The notes below the pieces were generated by a model. It saw only the letters and a list, made by a program, of their open reading frames with translations, was not told the DNA's origin and made no database searches. Below, in pieces: positions 50,125 to 59,191 of a stretch of DNA of 64,000 bases. Source of the DNA: Nocardioides sp. (GTDB lineage: Bacteria; Actinomycetota; Actinomycetes; Propionibacteriales; Nocardioidaceae). Made by a program: the position numbers and the translations under genes. Within the stretch, counting starts at the first letter, position 1, and each line of letters begins with the position of its first letter. The stretch covers positions 124,001 through 188,000 of the forward strand of contig PBYI01000008.1 of assembly GCA_002729525.1 (NCBI GenBank), in the 5' to 3' direction.

Positions 50125-51027
50125 TCAGTCCTCGCGGAAGTCCAGGCCGAGGTCGAAGACCCGGACGGAGTGGGTGAGCGCGCCGACCGAGACGAAGTCG
50201 ACGCCGGTGGCGCCGACCTCCGCAGCCCGCTCCAGGGTGAGACCGCCGGACGCCTCGAGGGTGGCGCGGCCGGCGTTGAGCCGGACCGCCTCGGCCATCG
50301 TCGGGGAGTCCATGTTGTCCAGCAGCACCTCGGTGCAGCCGGCCTCGAGGACGGTGACCAGCTCGTCCAGGTCGGTGACCTCCACCTCGACCCGCAGGTC
50401 CGGCTGGGCCCGGCGGACCCGCTGGTAGGCCTCGACGACCCCGCCGGCGGCCACCACGTGGTTGTCCTTGACCATCGCCCTGTCCGACAGCGAGAACCGG
50501 TGGTTGACGCCCCCGCCGCAGCGGACGGCGTACTTCTGCAGCGCGCGCCAGCCGGGCAGGGTCTTGCGGGTGTCGAGCACCTGCGCCCCGGTGCCGTCGA
50601 GCGCGTCGACCCAGGCGGCCGTGGCGGTGGCGACGCCGGACAGGTGGGAGGCGAAGTTGAGCGCGGTGCGCTCGGCGGTGAGCACGCCGGCGACCGGACC
50701 ACGGACGGTCATCACGACGTCACCCGGCTCCACCCGCGTGCCGTCGGCCGCCCGGTGCAACACCTCCACCTCCTCGCCCAGCGCGTAGCGGAACGCGAGC
50801 TCGGCGACGCCCAGCCCGGCGACGACGCCCTGCTCGCGGGAGGCGACGTCGGCGACCGCGACGCCCATCTCCGGCATCGCCTCGGCGGTGACGTCGTGCC
50901 CGGTCGGTAGGTCCTCGTCGAAGGCCAGGGCCACGTGCGCGTACGTCGCAGCCGGGTCGAGTCCGGCGTCGACGAGCTCGTCGACGAGCACGGCCGGCAC
51001 CAGGTCGAGCGGGAGCGGCGTGATCAC
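50125..51027 (-). CDS. nadC: Nicotinate-nucleotide pyrophosphorylase (quinolinate phosphoribosyltransferase)
   Basis: Converts quinolinate and PRPP to nicotinate mononucleotide in de novo NAD synthesis. 300 residues with LNFASHLSGVATATAAWVDA, VLDTRKTLPGWRALQKYAV, RCGGGVNHRFSLSDRAMVKD (active-site Arg, His, Lys), VEVEVTDLDE, LLDNMDSPTM, LEASGGLTLE and GVDFVSVGALTHSV. GTG 51027 overlaps the nadB stop (GTGA). nadA is not in this window. Confidence 0.95.
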   Translation of the reverse strand: MITPLPLDLVPAVLVDELVDAGLDPAATYAHVALAFDEDLPTGHDVTAEAMPEMGVAVADVASREQGVVAGLGVAELAFRYALGEEVEVLHRAADGTRVEPGDVVMTVRGPVAGVLTAERTALNFASHLSGVATATAAWVDALDGTGAQVLDTRKTLPGWRALQKYAVRCGGGVNHRFSLSDRAMVKDNHVVAAGGVVEAYQRVRRAQPDLRVEVEVTDLDELVTVLEAGCTEVLLDNMDSPTMAEAVRLNAGRATLEASGGLTLERAAEVGATGVDFVSVGALTHSVRVFDLGLDFRED

Positions 51028-52733
51028 CGGCCACCGTCCGTGGCGGGCGACGGGCTGAACTCGCACGACACCACGCCACCTGCGGCGCGGACGTCGAAGT
51101 GGCCGGCCCACGTCGCGTCGTCACGCTCGGGGAAGTCCTCGCGCCAGTGCGAGCCGCGGGTCTCCTCCCGCAGGCGGGCCGCGTCGGTGAGCGCGCTGGC
51201 GACGGTGAGGAGGTTGGTGGTCTGCCACGCCTCCAGGTCGACGTCCTCGGTCTCGCGGTCGGCGAGCTTGGCGAGCAGGTCGGCGGCCTCCTGAAGGCCG
51301 GTGGCGTTGCGCAGCACGCCGACGCGGGAGGTCATCACCTCCTGGAGCTCGGTGCGGAGGTCGGCGCGCACCAGGCCCGGCTCGCGGTCGTCGTCGGCCG
51401 GCAGCACCGGGTCGGACCAGGGGCGCAGCTCCCCGGGCAGCACCTGGGCGATCCGCCGGGAGAACACCAGCCCCTCCAGCAGCGAGTTGGACGCCAGCCG
51501 GTTGGCGCCGTGCACCCCGGAGCAGGCGGCCTCGCCGGTGGCGTACAGACCGGGTACGTCCGTGCGGCCCCACAGGTCGGTGCGCACGCCGCCGGAGGCG
51601 TAGTGGCAGGCCGGGGCGACGGGGATCAGGTCGGCGACCGGGTCGACGCCGTGCTCGCGGCAGGTGGCGAGGATCGTCGGGAAGCGGCGCTCCCAGAAGG
51701 GGGCACCGAGATGCCTGGCGTCCAGCCACATGTGCGGCTGCCCGGTCTCGAGCATCCGCTTCATGATCGCCTTGGCGACCACGTCGCGCGGGGCGAGGTC
51801 GGCGAGCTCGTGGACGCCCTGCATGAAGGCGGTGCCACCCTCCTCGGGCTTGCCGTCGACGAGCACGGCGCCCTCGCCGCGGACGGCCTCGGAGATGAGC
51901 GGCTGCTGGCCGACGGAGTCGGGGCCGAGGTACATCACCGTCGGGTGGAACTGGACGAACTCCAGGTCGCGCAGGGTCGCTCCGGCCCGCAGCGCGAGCG
52001 CCATGCCGTCGCCGGTGGAGACGGCCGGGTTGGTGGTCTGCGCGAAGACCTGGCCGAGCCCGCCGCTGGCGAGCACGACCGCGCGGCAGCGCACCAGGCC
52101 GACGCCGTCGCGCTGGCCCTCCCCCATGACGTGCAGGGTGAGGCCCGCGACCGCCCCGCCCTCCTCGAGGGGCGCGTCGAGCAACAGGTCGACGGCGAGG
52201 CCGCGCTTGATGATCTCGATCTCGGGCGCGCGGCCGACGGCGGCGATGAGCGCCCGCTGGATCTCCGCGCCGGTGGCGTCACCCCCGGCGTGCGCGATCC
52301 GGTCGCGGTGGTGACCGCCCTCGCGGGTCAGCGAGAGGACGCCGTCGGGGTCGTGGTCGAACTGGGTGCCGAGGTCGATGAGCTCGCGGACGGCGTCCGG
52401 GCCCTCGTCGACCAGCACGTCGACGGCCGCGGCGTCGCAGACCCCGGCCCCGGCGACCAGGGTGTCCTCGGCGTGCTCGCGAGGGCTGTCGCCCGGGCCG
52501 AGCGCTGCGGCGATGCCGCCCTGCGCCCACCGGGTCGAGCCGGCGGCGATCCGGTCCTTGGTGACCACCAGGACGCGACCGCCGCCCGGCTGTGCGGCCA
52601 GCGACTCCTTCAGCCGGAGCGCGGCGGTCAGCCCGGCTATGCCGGACCCGATCACGACGACGTCGGCCTCGGTGGTCCAGCCGGGCTCGGGCGCGCGGAG
52701 ACGACCGGGCAGGCGGCGTGCGACGTGGGGCAT
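51024..52733 (-). CDS. nadB: L-aspartate oxidase
   Basis: FAD enzyme oxidising aspartate to iminoaspartate, the first step of de novo NAD synthesis. 569 residues: dinucleotide motif VVVIGSGIAGLTAALRL, STRWAQGGIAAAL, REGGHHRDRIAHAGGDATG, VQFHPTVMYLG, RGEGAVLVDG and CHYASGGVRTDLWGRTDVPG, ATGEAACSGVHGANRLASNS, plus the helical C-terminus. Starts at ATG 52733 six bases after TAGGCT, so the nad part has its own promoter within the panC-panD-nadB-nadC-coaX run. Confidence 0.95.
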   Translation of the reverse strand: MPHVARRLPGRLRAPEPGWTTEADVVVIGSGIAGLTAALRLKESLAAQPGGGRVLVVTKDRIAAGSTRWAQGGIAAALGPGDSPREHAEDTLVAGAGVCDAAAVDVLVDEGPDAVRELIDLGTQFDHDPDGVLSLTREGGHHRDRIAHAGGDATGAEIQRALIAAVGRAPEIEIIKRGLAVDLLLDAPLEEGGAVAGLTLHVMGEGQRDGVGLVRCRAVVLASGGLGQVFAQTTNPAVSTGDGMALALRAGATLRDLEFVQFHPTVMYLGPDSVGQQPLISEAVRGEGAVLVDGKPEEGGTAFMQGVHELADLAPRDVVAKAIMKRMLETGQPHMWLDARHLGAPFWERRFPTILATCREHGVDPVADLIPVAPACHYASGGVRTDLWGRTDVPGLYATGEAACSGVHGANRLASNSLLEGLVFSRRIAQVLPGELRPWSDPVLPADDDREPGLVRADLRTELQEVMTSRVGVLRNATGLQEAADLLAKLADRETEDVDLEAWQTTNLLTVASALTDAARLREETRGSHWREDFPERDDATWAGHFDVRAAGGVVSCEFSPSPATDGGR

Positions 52734-52739
52734 CGGCGG

Positions 52740-52745
52740 AGCCTA
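52740..52745 (-). promoter_or_regulatory. -10 element TAGGCT of nadB
   Basis: TAGGCT on the minus strand, six bases before ATG 52733, in the 47-base gap after panD. Confidence 0.55.
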
Positions 52746-52780
52746 GCGAGCGGAGGCGGGACCCGAGAGGTGGCGACCGG

Positions 52781-53215
52781 TCAGCGGGCGCCGCGGCCCG
52801 ACGGCGCGAGCGTGTCGCCGCGCACCAGACCGGAGCCGGCGACCGCCTCGGCGGGGTCGAAGCCGGTCGCCATCACCTTGTTGTCGGCGTCGACGAAGAC
52901 CACGTGCGGCTGGTGCTCGCGCGCCTCGGCGTCGTCCATCTGGCCGTAGCCGATGAGGATCACCAGGTCACCGGGCTGCACCAGGCGGGCGGCGGCACCG
53001 TTGATGCCGATGACGCCCGAGCCGCGCTCGCCGGGGATCGTGTAGGTCTCCAGGCGCGCGCCGTTGGTGATGTCGACGATGTGCACCAGCTCGCCCGGCA
53101 GCAGGTCGGCCGCCTCGAGGAGGTCCTCGTCAACGGTGACCGAGCCGACGTAGTGAAGGTCGGCCTGGGTGACCGTGGCGCGGTGGATCTTGCTCTTCAT
53201 CATCGTGCGCAGCAT
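52781..53215 (-). CDS. panD: Aspartate 1-decarboxylase, pyruvoyl-dependent
   Basis: Makes beta-alanine for pantothenate. The proenzyme is cleaved between Gly and Ser in [17 protein letters not shown] to create the pyruvoyl group; other motifs are [48 protein letters not shown] and [12 protein letters not shown]. 144 residues with a slightly long C-terminal tail. The panC stop and the panD ATG share one base (TGATG), so the two are translationally coupled. Confidence 0.96.
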   Translation of the reverse strand: MLRTMMKSKIHRATVTQADLHYVGSVTVDEDLLEAADLLPGELVHIVDITNGARLETYTIPGERGSGVIGINGAAARLVQPGDLVILIGYGQMDDAEAREHQPHVVFVDADNKVMATGFDPAEAVAGSGLVRGDTLAPSGRGAR

Positions 53216-54096
53216 CAGTCGTCTCCTCCAACGGTGAACGGCAGGTTGTCGATGAGTCGGGTGGTGCCGACCCGTGCGGCGATCAGCACCCGGCCGGGCG
53301 TGCCGGCGGGAGCGTCGTCGGGCAGGTCGACCAGGTCGGGGTCGGTGAGCGCGAGGTAGTCGAGGTCGACGCCGAGCGCGGACCGCAGCTCGGTGCGGGC
53401 CGCGTCGAGGGCGGCCGGTACGCCGTACCGCGCGCCGTCGACGGCAGCCCTCAGGACGCCGTTGACGGCGGCGGCCTGGCGGCGCTGCTCCTCGTCGAGG
53501 TAGCGGTTGCGGCTGGACATCGCCAGGCCGTCGGCCTCGCGATGGGTGGGCGCGCCGACGACGTCGACGGGCAGGCAGAGGTCGGCGACCATCCGGCGGA
53601 TCAGGACGAGCTGCTGGTAGTCCTTCTCGCCGAACACCGCGACGTCCGGACGAACCAGCCCGAAGAGCTTGGCGACGACGGTGAGCACGCCGCGGAAGTG
53701 GCCGGGGCGGCTGGCGCCCTCCAGCACCTCGGCGGTCGGGCCGGGGTCGACGGTGACCTGCGGGGTGCCGCCCGGGTAGACCTCGTCGACCGACGGCGCG
53801 AAGACCAGGTCGACGCCGGCGGCGCGGCAGACCTCGAGGTCGGCGTCGAGGGTGCGCGGGTAGCGGTCGAGGTCCTCGCCCTCCCCGAACTGCATCGGGT
53901 TGACGAAGACCGACGCCACCAGCGGACCGTCGCCCGCCCGCTCGCGCGCCTCACGGAGCAGGCTGGCGTGCCCGTCGTGCAGCGCCCCCATGGTCGGGAC
54001 GAACGCGACGGTGCTTCCCGCGGCGCGGTGGGGCGCGAGGCGCTCGGCGAGCCCGGCCCGGTCGGGGACGAGGGCCGGCAGGGTCGTGGAGGTCAC
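53215..54096 (-). CDS. panC: Pantothenate synthetase
   Basis: ATP-dependent condensation of pantoate and beta-alanine. 293 residues: [20 protein letters not shown] (HIGH-type motif), [63 protein letters not shown] 54096 overlaps the stop of the upstream gene (GTGA). Supplies the substrate that CoaX later phosphorylates, so most of the pantothenate-to-CoA entry pathway is in one operon; panB is not here. Confidence 0.96.
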   Translation of the reverse strand: MTSTTLPALVPDRAGLAERLAPHRAAGSTVAFVPTMGALHDGHASLLREARERAGDGPLVASVFVNPMQFGEGEDLDRYPRTLDADLEVCRAAGVDLVFAPSVDEVYPGGTPQVTVDPGPTAEVLEGASRPGHFRGVLTVVAKLFGLVRPDVAVFGEKDYQQLVLIRRMVADLCLPVDVVGAPTHREADGLAMSSRNRYLDEEQRRQAAAVNGVLRAAVDGARYGVPAALDAARTELRSALGVDLDYLALTDPDLVDLPDDAPAGTPGRVLIAARVGTTRLIDNLPFTVGGDD

Positions 54097-55106
54097 GGAC
54101 GCGCCTCCCAGGCCGCCCCGGCCGACCCGGCGTCCTCGCTGCTGCCGGCGGCACCCGCCGCGCGGGCCTCGGCCTCGTCGAGCAGCGCCAGGATGCGGGC
54201 CGCGCGGATCGGCAGCACCCGGCCGTCGGTGACGCAGCGGCCGAGCGTGGCGCGGCCGAGGGCGACGTACGACGCCAGCGCGGTCGGTGCCTGCGCGGCG
54301 AGGTCCTCGAGGTGGGCGGCGACGGTGCCGACGTCGCCGCGGGCGATCGGCCCGGTCAGCGCGGCGTCGCCGTGGCTCAGCGCGTTGTCGAGGGCGGCGG
54401 TCAGCAGCGGACGCAGCGTGGCGGCGGGGTCGTCGGCGCCCGCGGCGGCGAGGACCTCCATCGCCTCGGTGACCAGGGTGACCAGGTGGTTGGCGCCGTG
54501 CGCGAGACCGGCGTGGTAGAGCGTGCGGCGGTCCTCGGGCACGTCCATGCGGCGACCGCCCAGGGCGCGCACGAGGTCGGCCGCGACGGCCTCCTCGGTC
54601 GGGCCGGCGGTGGTGCCGAGCACGGCGCCGTGCAGGCGCTCGAGGTCGACGGCGGTGCCGGAGAAGGTCATCGCCGGGTGCAGCGCGAGCGGACGGGCGC
54701 CCACGCGGGCGGCGGGCTCGAGGATCGCCAGGCCGTGCCGGCCGGAGGTGTGCACGACGTACTGGCCGGGGCGCAGGGCACCCGCGTCGGCGAGCACCCG
54801 CACGACGTTGGCGAGCATGTCGTCGGGGACGGTGAGCAGCAGCAGGTCGCTGGCGCGGGCGACGTCGCTCGGCTTGCGCAGGGGTACGCCGGGCAGCAGC
54901 GCGGCGGCGCGCTCGCGGGAGGCGTCGGACTCACCGGCGGCGGCGACCACGTCGTAGCGCTGCGGGCCGTCGGCGGCGCGCAGCGCGGCGCCGAGGACGG
55001 CGCCCACGCGGCCGGCGCCGATCACACCGACGCGGACGGGGGTCGGCGCGTCGGCGTCAGGGGTCGCCTGCGCGGGCGCAGGGCAGGGCACATCGGTGTG
55101 CGTCAT
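54093..55106 (-). CDS. Rossmann-like/DUF2520 domain protein
   Basis: 337 residues. N-terminal Rossmann domain [40 protein letters not shown] and [13 protein letters not shown], followed by a helical DUF2520 domain ([40 protein letters not shown]). The layout is like ketopantoate reductase and its place directly upstream of panC is conserved in actinobacteria, so a role in pantoate formation has been a natural guess, not proven. AAAGG lies before ATG 55106. First gene of the operon. Confidence 0.85.
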   Translation of the reverse strand: MTHTDVPCPAPAQATPDADAPTPVRVGVIGAGRVGAVLGAALRAADGPQRYDVVAAAGESDASRERAAALLPGVPLRKPSDVARASDLLLLTVPDDMLANVVRVLADAGALRPGQYVVHTSGRHGLAILEPAARVGARPLALHPAMTFSGTAVDLERLHGAVLGTTAGPTEEAVAADLVRALGGRRMDVPEDRRTLYHAGLAHGANHLVTLVTEAMEVLAAAGADDPAATLRPLLTAALDNALSHGDAALTGPIARGDVGTVAAHLEDLAAQAPTALASYVALGRATLGRCVTDGRVLPIRAARILALLDEAEARAAGAAGSSEDAGSAGAAWEARP

Positions 55107-55270
55107 GGGATCGAACCTTTCGTTCCAGTCCCCGAGGGGTACCGGACGGCTGTCCGTTCAGGTCGTGCACAAGAGCAACAGAAATGTACGCGGCGTGCTT
55201 CCCCCGTGTGAACGGAACCGACGTGTGACGCACGTCGCACAGCATCCGCCCAGGTCAGCGGCGGACTGCC

Positions 55271-56230
55271 TCAGGGGGTGGCGCGCACCCGGTCGTCGGA
55301 GGTCACCACGGTGCCGACCTCCAGCGGACGCGGGGCCTGCGGGAGCCAGGTGCGGGTGACGTGGTCGACCACGTGCGCGCCCTCCGGGGCGCGGATCTCG
55401 TGGACGCCCTCGGGCACGACGCCCTCGTTGAGGGCGTTGAAGACCGTCCACTCACGACGCTTGCGCTTGTTGCGGAAGCTGGTGGCGAACGACGACGGGT
55501 CGGTCCAGTGGGCGAACTCGTCGCCGTCGAGGTACTTCAGCTCCACGCACAGCCCCTGGGGCACCGCGATCGAGCGGACCGGGGTCGGCGTGGTGCGGAC
55601 CTCCCACTCGAACGCCTTGGTGAAGACGAAGTCGGGGCCGACCGGGAAGCCCCACTCCTCGGCGTTGCGCAGGCCGAGGTCGAGCCAGCCGACCGACGGG
55701 TCGGCGCCGGAGAAGTAGAGGCCGTGGCGGGGCACCCGGATGATCGACTGCACCGTGCCCACCTGCCAGGCGAGGTCGGCCAGCGACGCCTCGCCCTCGG
55801 TGGTGAGCACCATGTCGCCGTCCCACTTGAAGGAGTAGCGGGTGCCGACCTGGGCGAAGCACCAGTTGTAGAAGTAGCTCAGCGAGTGCACCGAGAGCTC
55901 GTGGACCGCGCGGTGCTCGGCACCGGCCCGGGCCACGGCGAACGGGTAGTCGGCCTGGGAGAGCTTGTCGGCCATCCCGAGCCGGGCGGCGGTCTCGCGG
56001 GTGACCTCGGGGCTGCCGTCGGTCGAGCCGTTGTCGACGACGAGGACGTGGTCCATCGACCGCAGCAGCGGCGGCAGCACCCACGGCAGCGAGGCCGCCT
56101 CGTCCTTGATGCGCAGCACGGCGGTGCTGCCGGCGCGCAGGCCCTCGGTACGAGCCCAGGGCCAGGTGATGTCGAAGTCGGTGTGGCCCTCGAGGTTGGA
56201 GATCCCGGTGGGGCCTGCGTGCGCGACCAC
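55271..56230 (-). CDS. Glycosyltransferase family 2-like protein
   Basis: 319 residues, GT-A fold: STAVLRIKDEAASLPWVLPP, HVLVVDNGSTDGSPEVTRE, and a DXD-like motif in FKWDGDMVLT. Cytosolic or membrane-associated transfer of a sugar from a nucleotide donor is the family role. It follows the sulfotransferase gene by 6 bases on the same strand, so both probably act on the same cell-surface or capsular glycan. Its 3' end lies in the 164-base gap upstream of the panC operon. Start GTG 56230. Confidence 0.82.
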   Translation of the reverse strand: MVAHAGPTGISNLEGHTDFDITWPWARTEGLRAGSTAVLRIKDEAASLPWVLPPLLRSMDHVLVVDNGSTDGSPEVTRETAARLGMADKLSQADYPFAVARAGAEHRAVHELSVHSLSYFYNWCFAQVGTRYSFKWDGDMVLTTEGEASLADLAWQVGTVQSIIRVPRHGLYFSGADPSVGWLDLGLRNAEEWGFPVGPDFVFTKAFEWEVRTTPTPVRSIAVPQGLCVELKYLDGDEFAHWTDPSSFATSFRNKRKRREWTVFNALNEGVVPEGVHEIRAPEGAHVVDHVTRTWLPQAPRPLEVGTVVTSDDRVRATP

Positions 56231-56236
56231 CCGGCG

Positions 56237-57388
56237 TCAGCCCCGCTCGCGGCCGACGGCCCTGCGCAGCCCGCGGCGTACGGACGGCGGCACGAGCGCG
56301 CGCACGGAGTGCGGCACCTTGTCGGCGGCGTACGACGACGGGTCGCCGCCGGGCTGTCCGCCGGCGGGCGCGCCGGGTCCGGGGCCACCAGGGCCACCGG
56401 GACGCTTGAGCTGCTTCTTGAGCTTCTGCTCCGCCGCGACCACCGAGGAGCGGCTGATCGCCTCGGCCTCGGCGTACAGGTCGGTGTAGGCCTCGCGGAG
56501 CTGGTCGAGCGTGGCGTGCACCTCGGGGGTGTCGCCGCCGGGCTCGGCGAGCTTGTTGAGCTCCTCCCAGGTCTGCCCGACGAGCTCGTGCAGGGTCGGC
56601 GGGAGCCCGAGGTCGGCCAGGGTCTGGCTCATCCGGCGCAGCGAGGGGTCGACGAAGCGGTGCCCGTCGCGGATCTGCTCGGAGTTGGCGTGCAGCACGT
56701 GCTGGAGCTGGAGGGTCTCCCCCACGTGCATCGTGGTGCGGGTCCAGTCGTCGAGCAGGTCGGCGTAGCGGACGAAGACGCGGCCGCCGGTTCTGGTGTC
56801 GCCGTCGGCGAGGCCGGTGGAGTCGCGGGTGCCGCGCTCGGTGTGCAGCAGCATGTTGAGCCAGGAGGCAGCCAGGTGGGCCGAGCCGAGCTTGTTGGCG
56901 TAGTAGGTCTGCTTGGAGCCGACGACCTCGGCCGGCGGGCGCAGCATCGTGGCGAACACGGGGGTCCCGCCGGTGCGGACGGCGGCGACGCGCCACAGGC
57001 CGAGGAACCAGCTCAGCCGGGGGTCCTTGACGACCAGCTCGCGGCTGACGCCGAAGTGGCCCTCGAGCCAGTCGGCGGTGGCGATCCGCTCGACCTCGCG
57101 GGTGCTGACCCGGCCGGTCTCGAACCACGCGTCGGGGCGGGAGTCGCTGACCTGGACCACGGCCTCCTTGAGGAGGCGGTCGTGGTGCTCGACGACCCAC
57201 TGCGGCTCGCCGAAGCCCTTGGGGTTGGTCTCGTCGGCGGCGACCTCCGGCTTCGGCACGTGCAGGCCGAGGATCTGCATCAGCCCCGCCATCGTGCTGG
57301 TGCCCGAGCGTCCGGCGCCGGCCACGAACAGGACCTTGCGGGGGTACTCGGCGGGATCGACGGCGTCGGCCGGGGACGGTGCACTCAC
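56237..57388 (-). CDS. Sulfotransferase family protein
   Basis: 383 residues. PAPS 5'-phosphosulfate loop KVLFVAGAGRSGTSTMAGLM at the N-terminus, followed by LVVKDPRLSWFLGLW, a segment in the place of the 3'-phosphate-binding region. The C-terminus is a helical region (DQLREAYTDLYAEAEAIS, VAAEQKLKKQLKRP) and a Gly/Pro-rich tail with basic end. It would sulfate a carbohydrate made or carried by the neighbouring glycosyltransferase (inference). GTG 57388 lies 7 bases after TAGCCT. Confidence 0.83.
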   Translation of the reverse strand: MSAPSPADAVDPAEYPRKVLFVAGAGRSGTSTMAGLMQILGLHVPKPEVAADETNPKGFGEPQWVVEHHDRLLKEAVVQVSDSRPDAWFETGRVSTREVERIATADWLEGHFGVSRELVVKDPRLSWFLGLWRVAAVRTGGTPVFATMLRPPAEVVGSKQTYYANKLGSAHLAASWLNMLLHTERGTRDSTGLADGDTRTGGRVFVRYADLLDDWTRTTMHVGETLQLQHVLHANSEQIRDGHRFVDPSLRRMSQTLADLGLPPTLHELVGQTWEELNKLAEPGGDTPEVHATLDQLREAYTDLYAEAEAISRSSVVAAEQKLKKQLKRPGGPGGPGPGAPAGGQPGGDPSSYAADKVPHSVRALVPPSVRRGLRRAVGRERG

Positions 57389-57395
57389 AGCAGGC

Positions 57396-57401
57396 AGGCT
57401 A
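57396..57401 (-). promoter_or_regulatory. -10 element TAGCCT of the sulfotransferase operon
   Basis: TAGCCT on the minus strand, seven bases before GTG 57388. It supports this start over the longer frame to 57424. Confidence 0.55.
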
Positions 57402-57407
57402 ACGGGC

Positions 57408-57444
57408 CGACCCGCCCCGACCACGTCGTGGCCGGGGCGGGTCG
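57408..57444 (-). terminator. Hairpin after the osmoprotectant-binding protein gene
   Basis: CGACCCGCCCCG (57408-57419) pairs with CGGGGCGGGTCG (57433-57444), and the interior CCA/TGG extends it. It ends the upstream transporter operon just before the sulfotransferase promoter. Confidence 0.65.
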
Positions 57445-57462
57445 GGGCGGGTCGGGGCGGGC
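57434..57462 (+). repeat. Three tandem 10-base GGGGCGGGTC units
   Basis: Units begin at 57434, 57444 and 57454, the last ending in GGGGCGGG. G-runs of four and three make it a possible G-quadruplex on the plus strand. Confidence 0.55.
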
Positions 57463-57473
57463 GAGCGGGCGCG

Positions 57474-58448
57474 TCAGAGCAGGCCGGCCTCGGTGAGGTA
57501 GTCCTGCGCGACGTCCTCGACGGCCTCCCGGTCGACGCTGACCCGGGCGATGAGCTGGCCGAGGGTCTCGTTGTCGAGGGAGGCCATCAGCTCTTCCAGC
57601 GGCTCGGTGACGTCCTCGTGGGCGTCGAGGAACTCCGTGGAGACGGCCGGCACGAGGTTCTGCGCGGGCTGGATGCCGCGGTCGTCGTCGAGCAGCACCA
57701 GGCCCTGGTCGGCGAGGGTGCCGTCGAGGGTGCCGGTCTGGCCGAGCTGGGCCTCGCCGTCGATGACGGCCTGGTAGGTCTGCGGCGAGGCGTAGCCCAG
57801 CGGGAGCAGGGTGGCGTCGATGCCGTAGACGTCGGTGAGACCGGCCAGGCAGTCGTCGCGGCCGGTGCAGTCGGGCGCGGCGGCCAGCGTGATCGTCTCG
57901 CCCTCCAGGTCGGACAGCGCGGTGACGTCGTTCTCGTCGGCGTAGTCCTGGGTGACGAAGTAGGCGTTCTGCGAGGCGGCCTCGGAGGCGTCGAGCAGCG
58001 TGATGCCCTTCTCCTCCAGCAGCGGCGCCATCGCGTCGAGCGTCTCGTCGAGGTCGCTGGTGCTGATCTGGCCGGCGTCCTCGCCGTTGATCTCGGTGTT
58101 GAGCTGGTCGGCGAGCCCGGCGGCGTACTCCGGGACGACGTCGACGGAGCCGGGGAACTGCGAGAGGTAGGCCGGTCGGCTGTCGACGAGGTTGACCTCG
58201 ACGGTGTAGCCGGCGTCCTCCAGGAGCAGCTGGTACATCGCGGTGACCAGCGCGGCCTCGTCGAAGGACTGGCTGGCGATGGTCACCTCGCCGCCGCCGG
58301 AGGCTTCGGAGGAGTCGCCGGAGGAGTCGTCACCGGCGAGGTCGTCGCCGGCGCAGCCGGACAGGAGCAGGGCGGACGTCGCCAGGGCGGCGACGGCGCC
58401 GCGGCGCACGAGCGAGCCGCGGCGGAGCGGGGAACGGGAGATCCTCAT
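57474..58448 (-). CDS. Glycine betaine/osmoprotectant ABC transporter substrate-binding lipoprotein
   Basis: 324 residues with a lipoprotein signal (ALATSALLLSGCAGDD, Cys at the lipobox) and a Ser/Asp/Gly spacer. The mature part is an OpuAC/OpuCC-type periplasmic-binding fold: VTIASQSFDEAALVTAMYQL, VVPEYAAGLADQLN, ETITLAAAPDCTGRDDCLAG and PQTYQAVIDGEAQLGQTGTL. It captures quaternary amines such as glycine betaine, choline or a similar compound at the outer membrane face of the cell membrane. TAGGGT lies 8 bases before ATG 58448, so it may be expressed alone in addition to the permease transcript. Confidence 0.88.
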   Translation of the reverse strand: MRISRSPLRRGSLVRRGAVAALATSALLLSGCAGDDLAGDDSSGDSSEASGGGEVTIASQSFDEAALVTAMYQLLLEDAGYTVEVNLVDSRPAYLSQFPGSVDVVPEYAAGLADQLNTEINGEDAGQISTSDLDETLDAMAPLLEEKGITLLDASEAASQNAYFVTQDYADENDVTALSDLEGETITLAAAPDCTGRDDCLAGLTDVYGIDATLLPLGYASPQTYQAVIDGEAQLGQTGTLDGTLADQGLVLLDDDRGIQPAQNLVPAVSTEFLDAHEDVTEPLEELMASLDNETLGQLIARVSVDREAVEDVAQDYLTEAGLL

Positions 58449-58456
58449 GGCGCTCG

Positions 58457-58462
58457 ACCCTA
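58457..58462 (-). promoter_or_regulatory. -10 element TAGGGT of the binding-protein gene
   Basis: TAGGGT on the minus strand, eight bases before ATG 58448, in the 37-base gap after the second permease gene. Confidence 0.5.
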
Positions 58463-58485
58463 CGGACGCGCGCCGACAGCCGCGA

Positions 58486-59190
58486 TCACCCTCCGGTGCG
58501 GGCCTCGCGCGGCACCGGGTCGGCCCACCGCTGCACCAGCGCGGCCGTCACCTCCAGCACCAGCGCCGCCAGCGCGACGACCAGCGCGGCCCCGACGCCC
58601 TGGCTGTAGAGGTCGCGGGCGAACCCGTCGACCACGATCCGGCCCATCCCCGGACCGGCCACCAGCGCCGCGATGGTCGCGGTCGCCCAGATCTGCACCA
58701 GCGCCAGGCGTACGCCGGACAGCACCAGCGGGAGCGCGAGCGGCAGCTCGACCCGGCGGAACCGCTGCCAGCCCGACATGCCCATCCCGTCGGCGGCCTC
58801 GCGCACGTCGGCCGGCACCTCCCGCACGGCGGTGTAGGCGTTGGTGATGAGCGGCGGCAGCGCGAAGAGCACGAGCGCGATCAGGGTCGCCAGCCCGGCC
58901 CGTCCGTAGGGGCCGAACGACGAGACGCCCGGCCACGGCGCGGTCACCAGCAGCGCCAGCAGCGCGAAGGTCGGCACCGCGCGGCCGACGTTCGACACGT
59001 TGATGGCCAGGAAGCCGCCGCGGCCGAGGTGACCCAGCCACAGCGCGGCCGGCAGCGCGAGCGCGCAGGCGACGACGAGCGCGGTGACCGTGAGCAGCAG
59101 CTGCTCGACCAGGCGCTCGAGGATGCCGCCGGGCGCGGTCCAGCTGTCGGCGGTGGTGAGGTAGTCCCAGGTCAGGGAGAGCAGGTCCAC
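58486..59190 (-). CDS. Osmoprotectant ABC transporter permease (OpuCB/D-like)
   Basis: 234 residues with about six helices: QLLLTVTALVVACALALPAA, FALLALLVTAPW, LIALVLFALPPLITNAYT, and the EAA cytoplasmic loop DVREAADGMGMSGWQRFRRV. Forms the membrane channel with the other permease. Its start follows the stop of the first permease with a single base between, so the two are co-translated. Confidence 0.87.
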   Translation of the reverse strand: MDLLSLTWDYLTTADSWTAPGGILERLVEQLLLTVTALVVACALALPAALWLGHLGRGGFLAINVSNVGRAVPTFALLALLVTAPWPGVSSFGPYGRAGLATLIALVLFALPPLITNAYTAVREVPADVREAADGMGMSGWQRFRRVELPLALPLVLSGVRLALVQIWATATIAALVAGPGMGRIVVDGFARDLYSQGVGAALVVALAALVLEVTAALVQRWADPVPREARTGG

Positions 59191-59191
59191 G

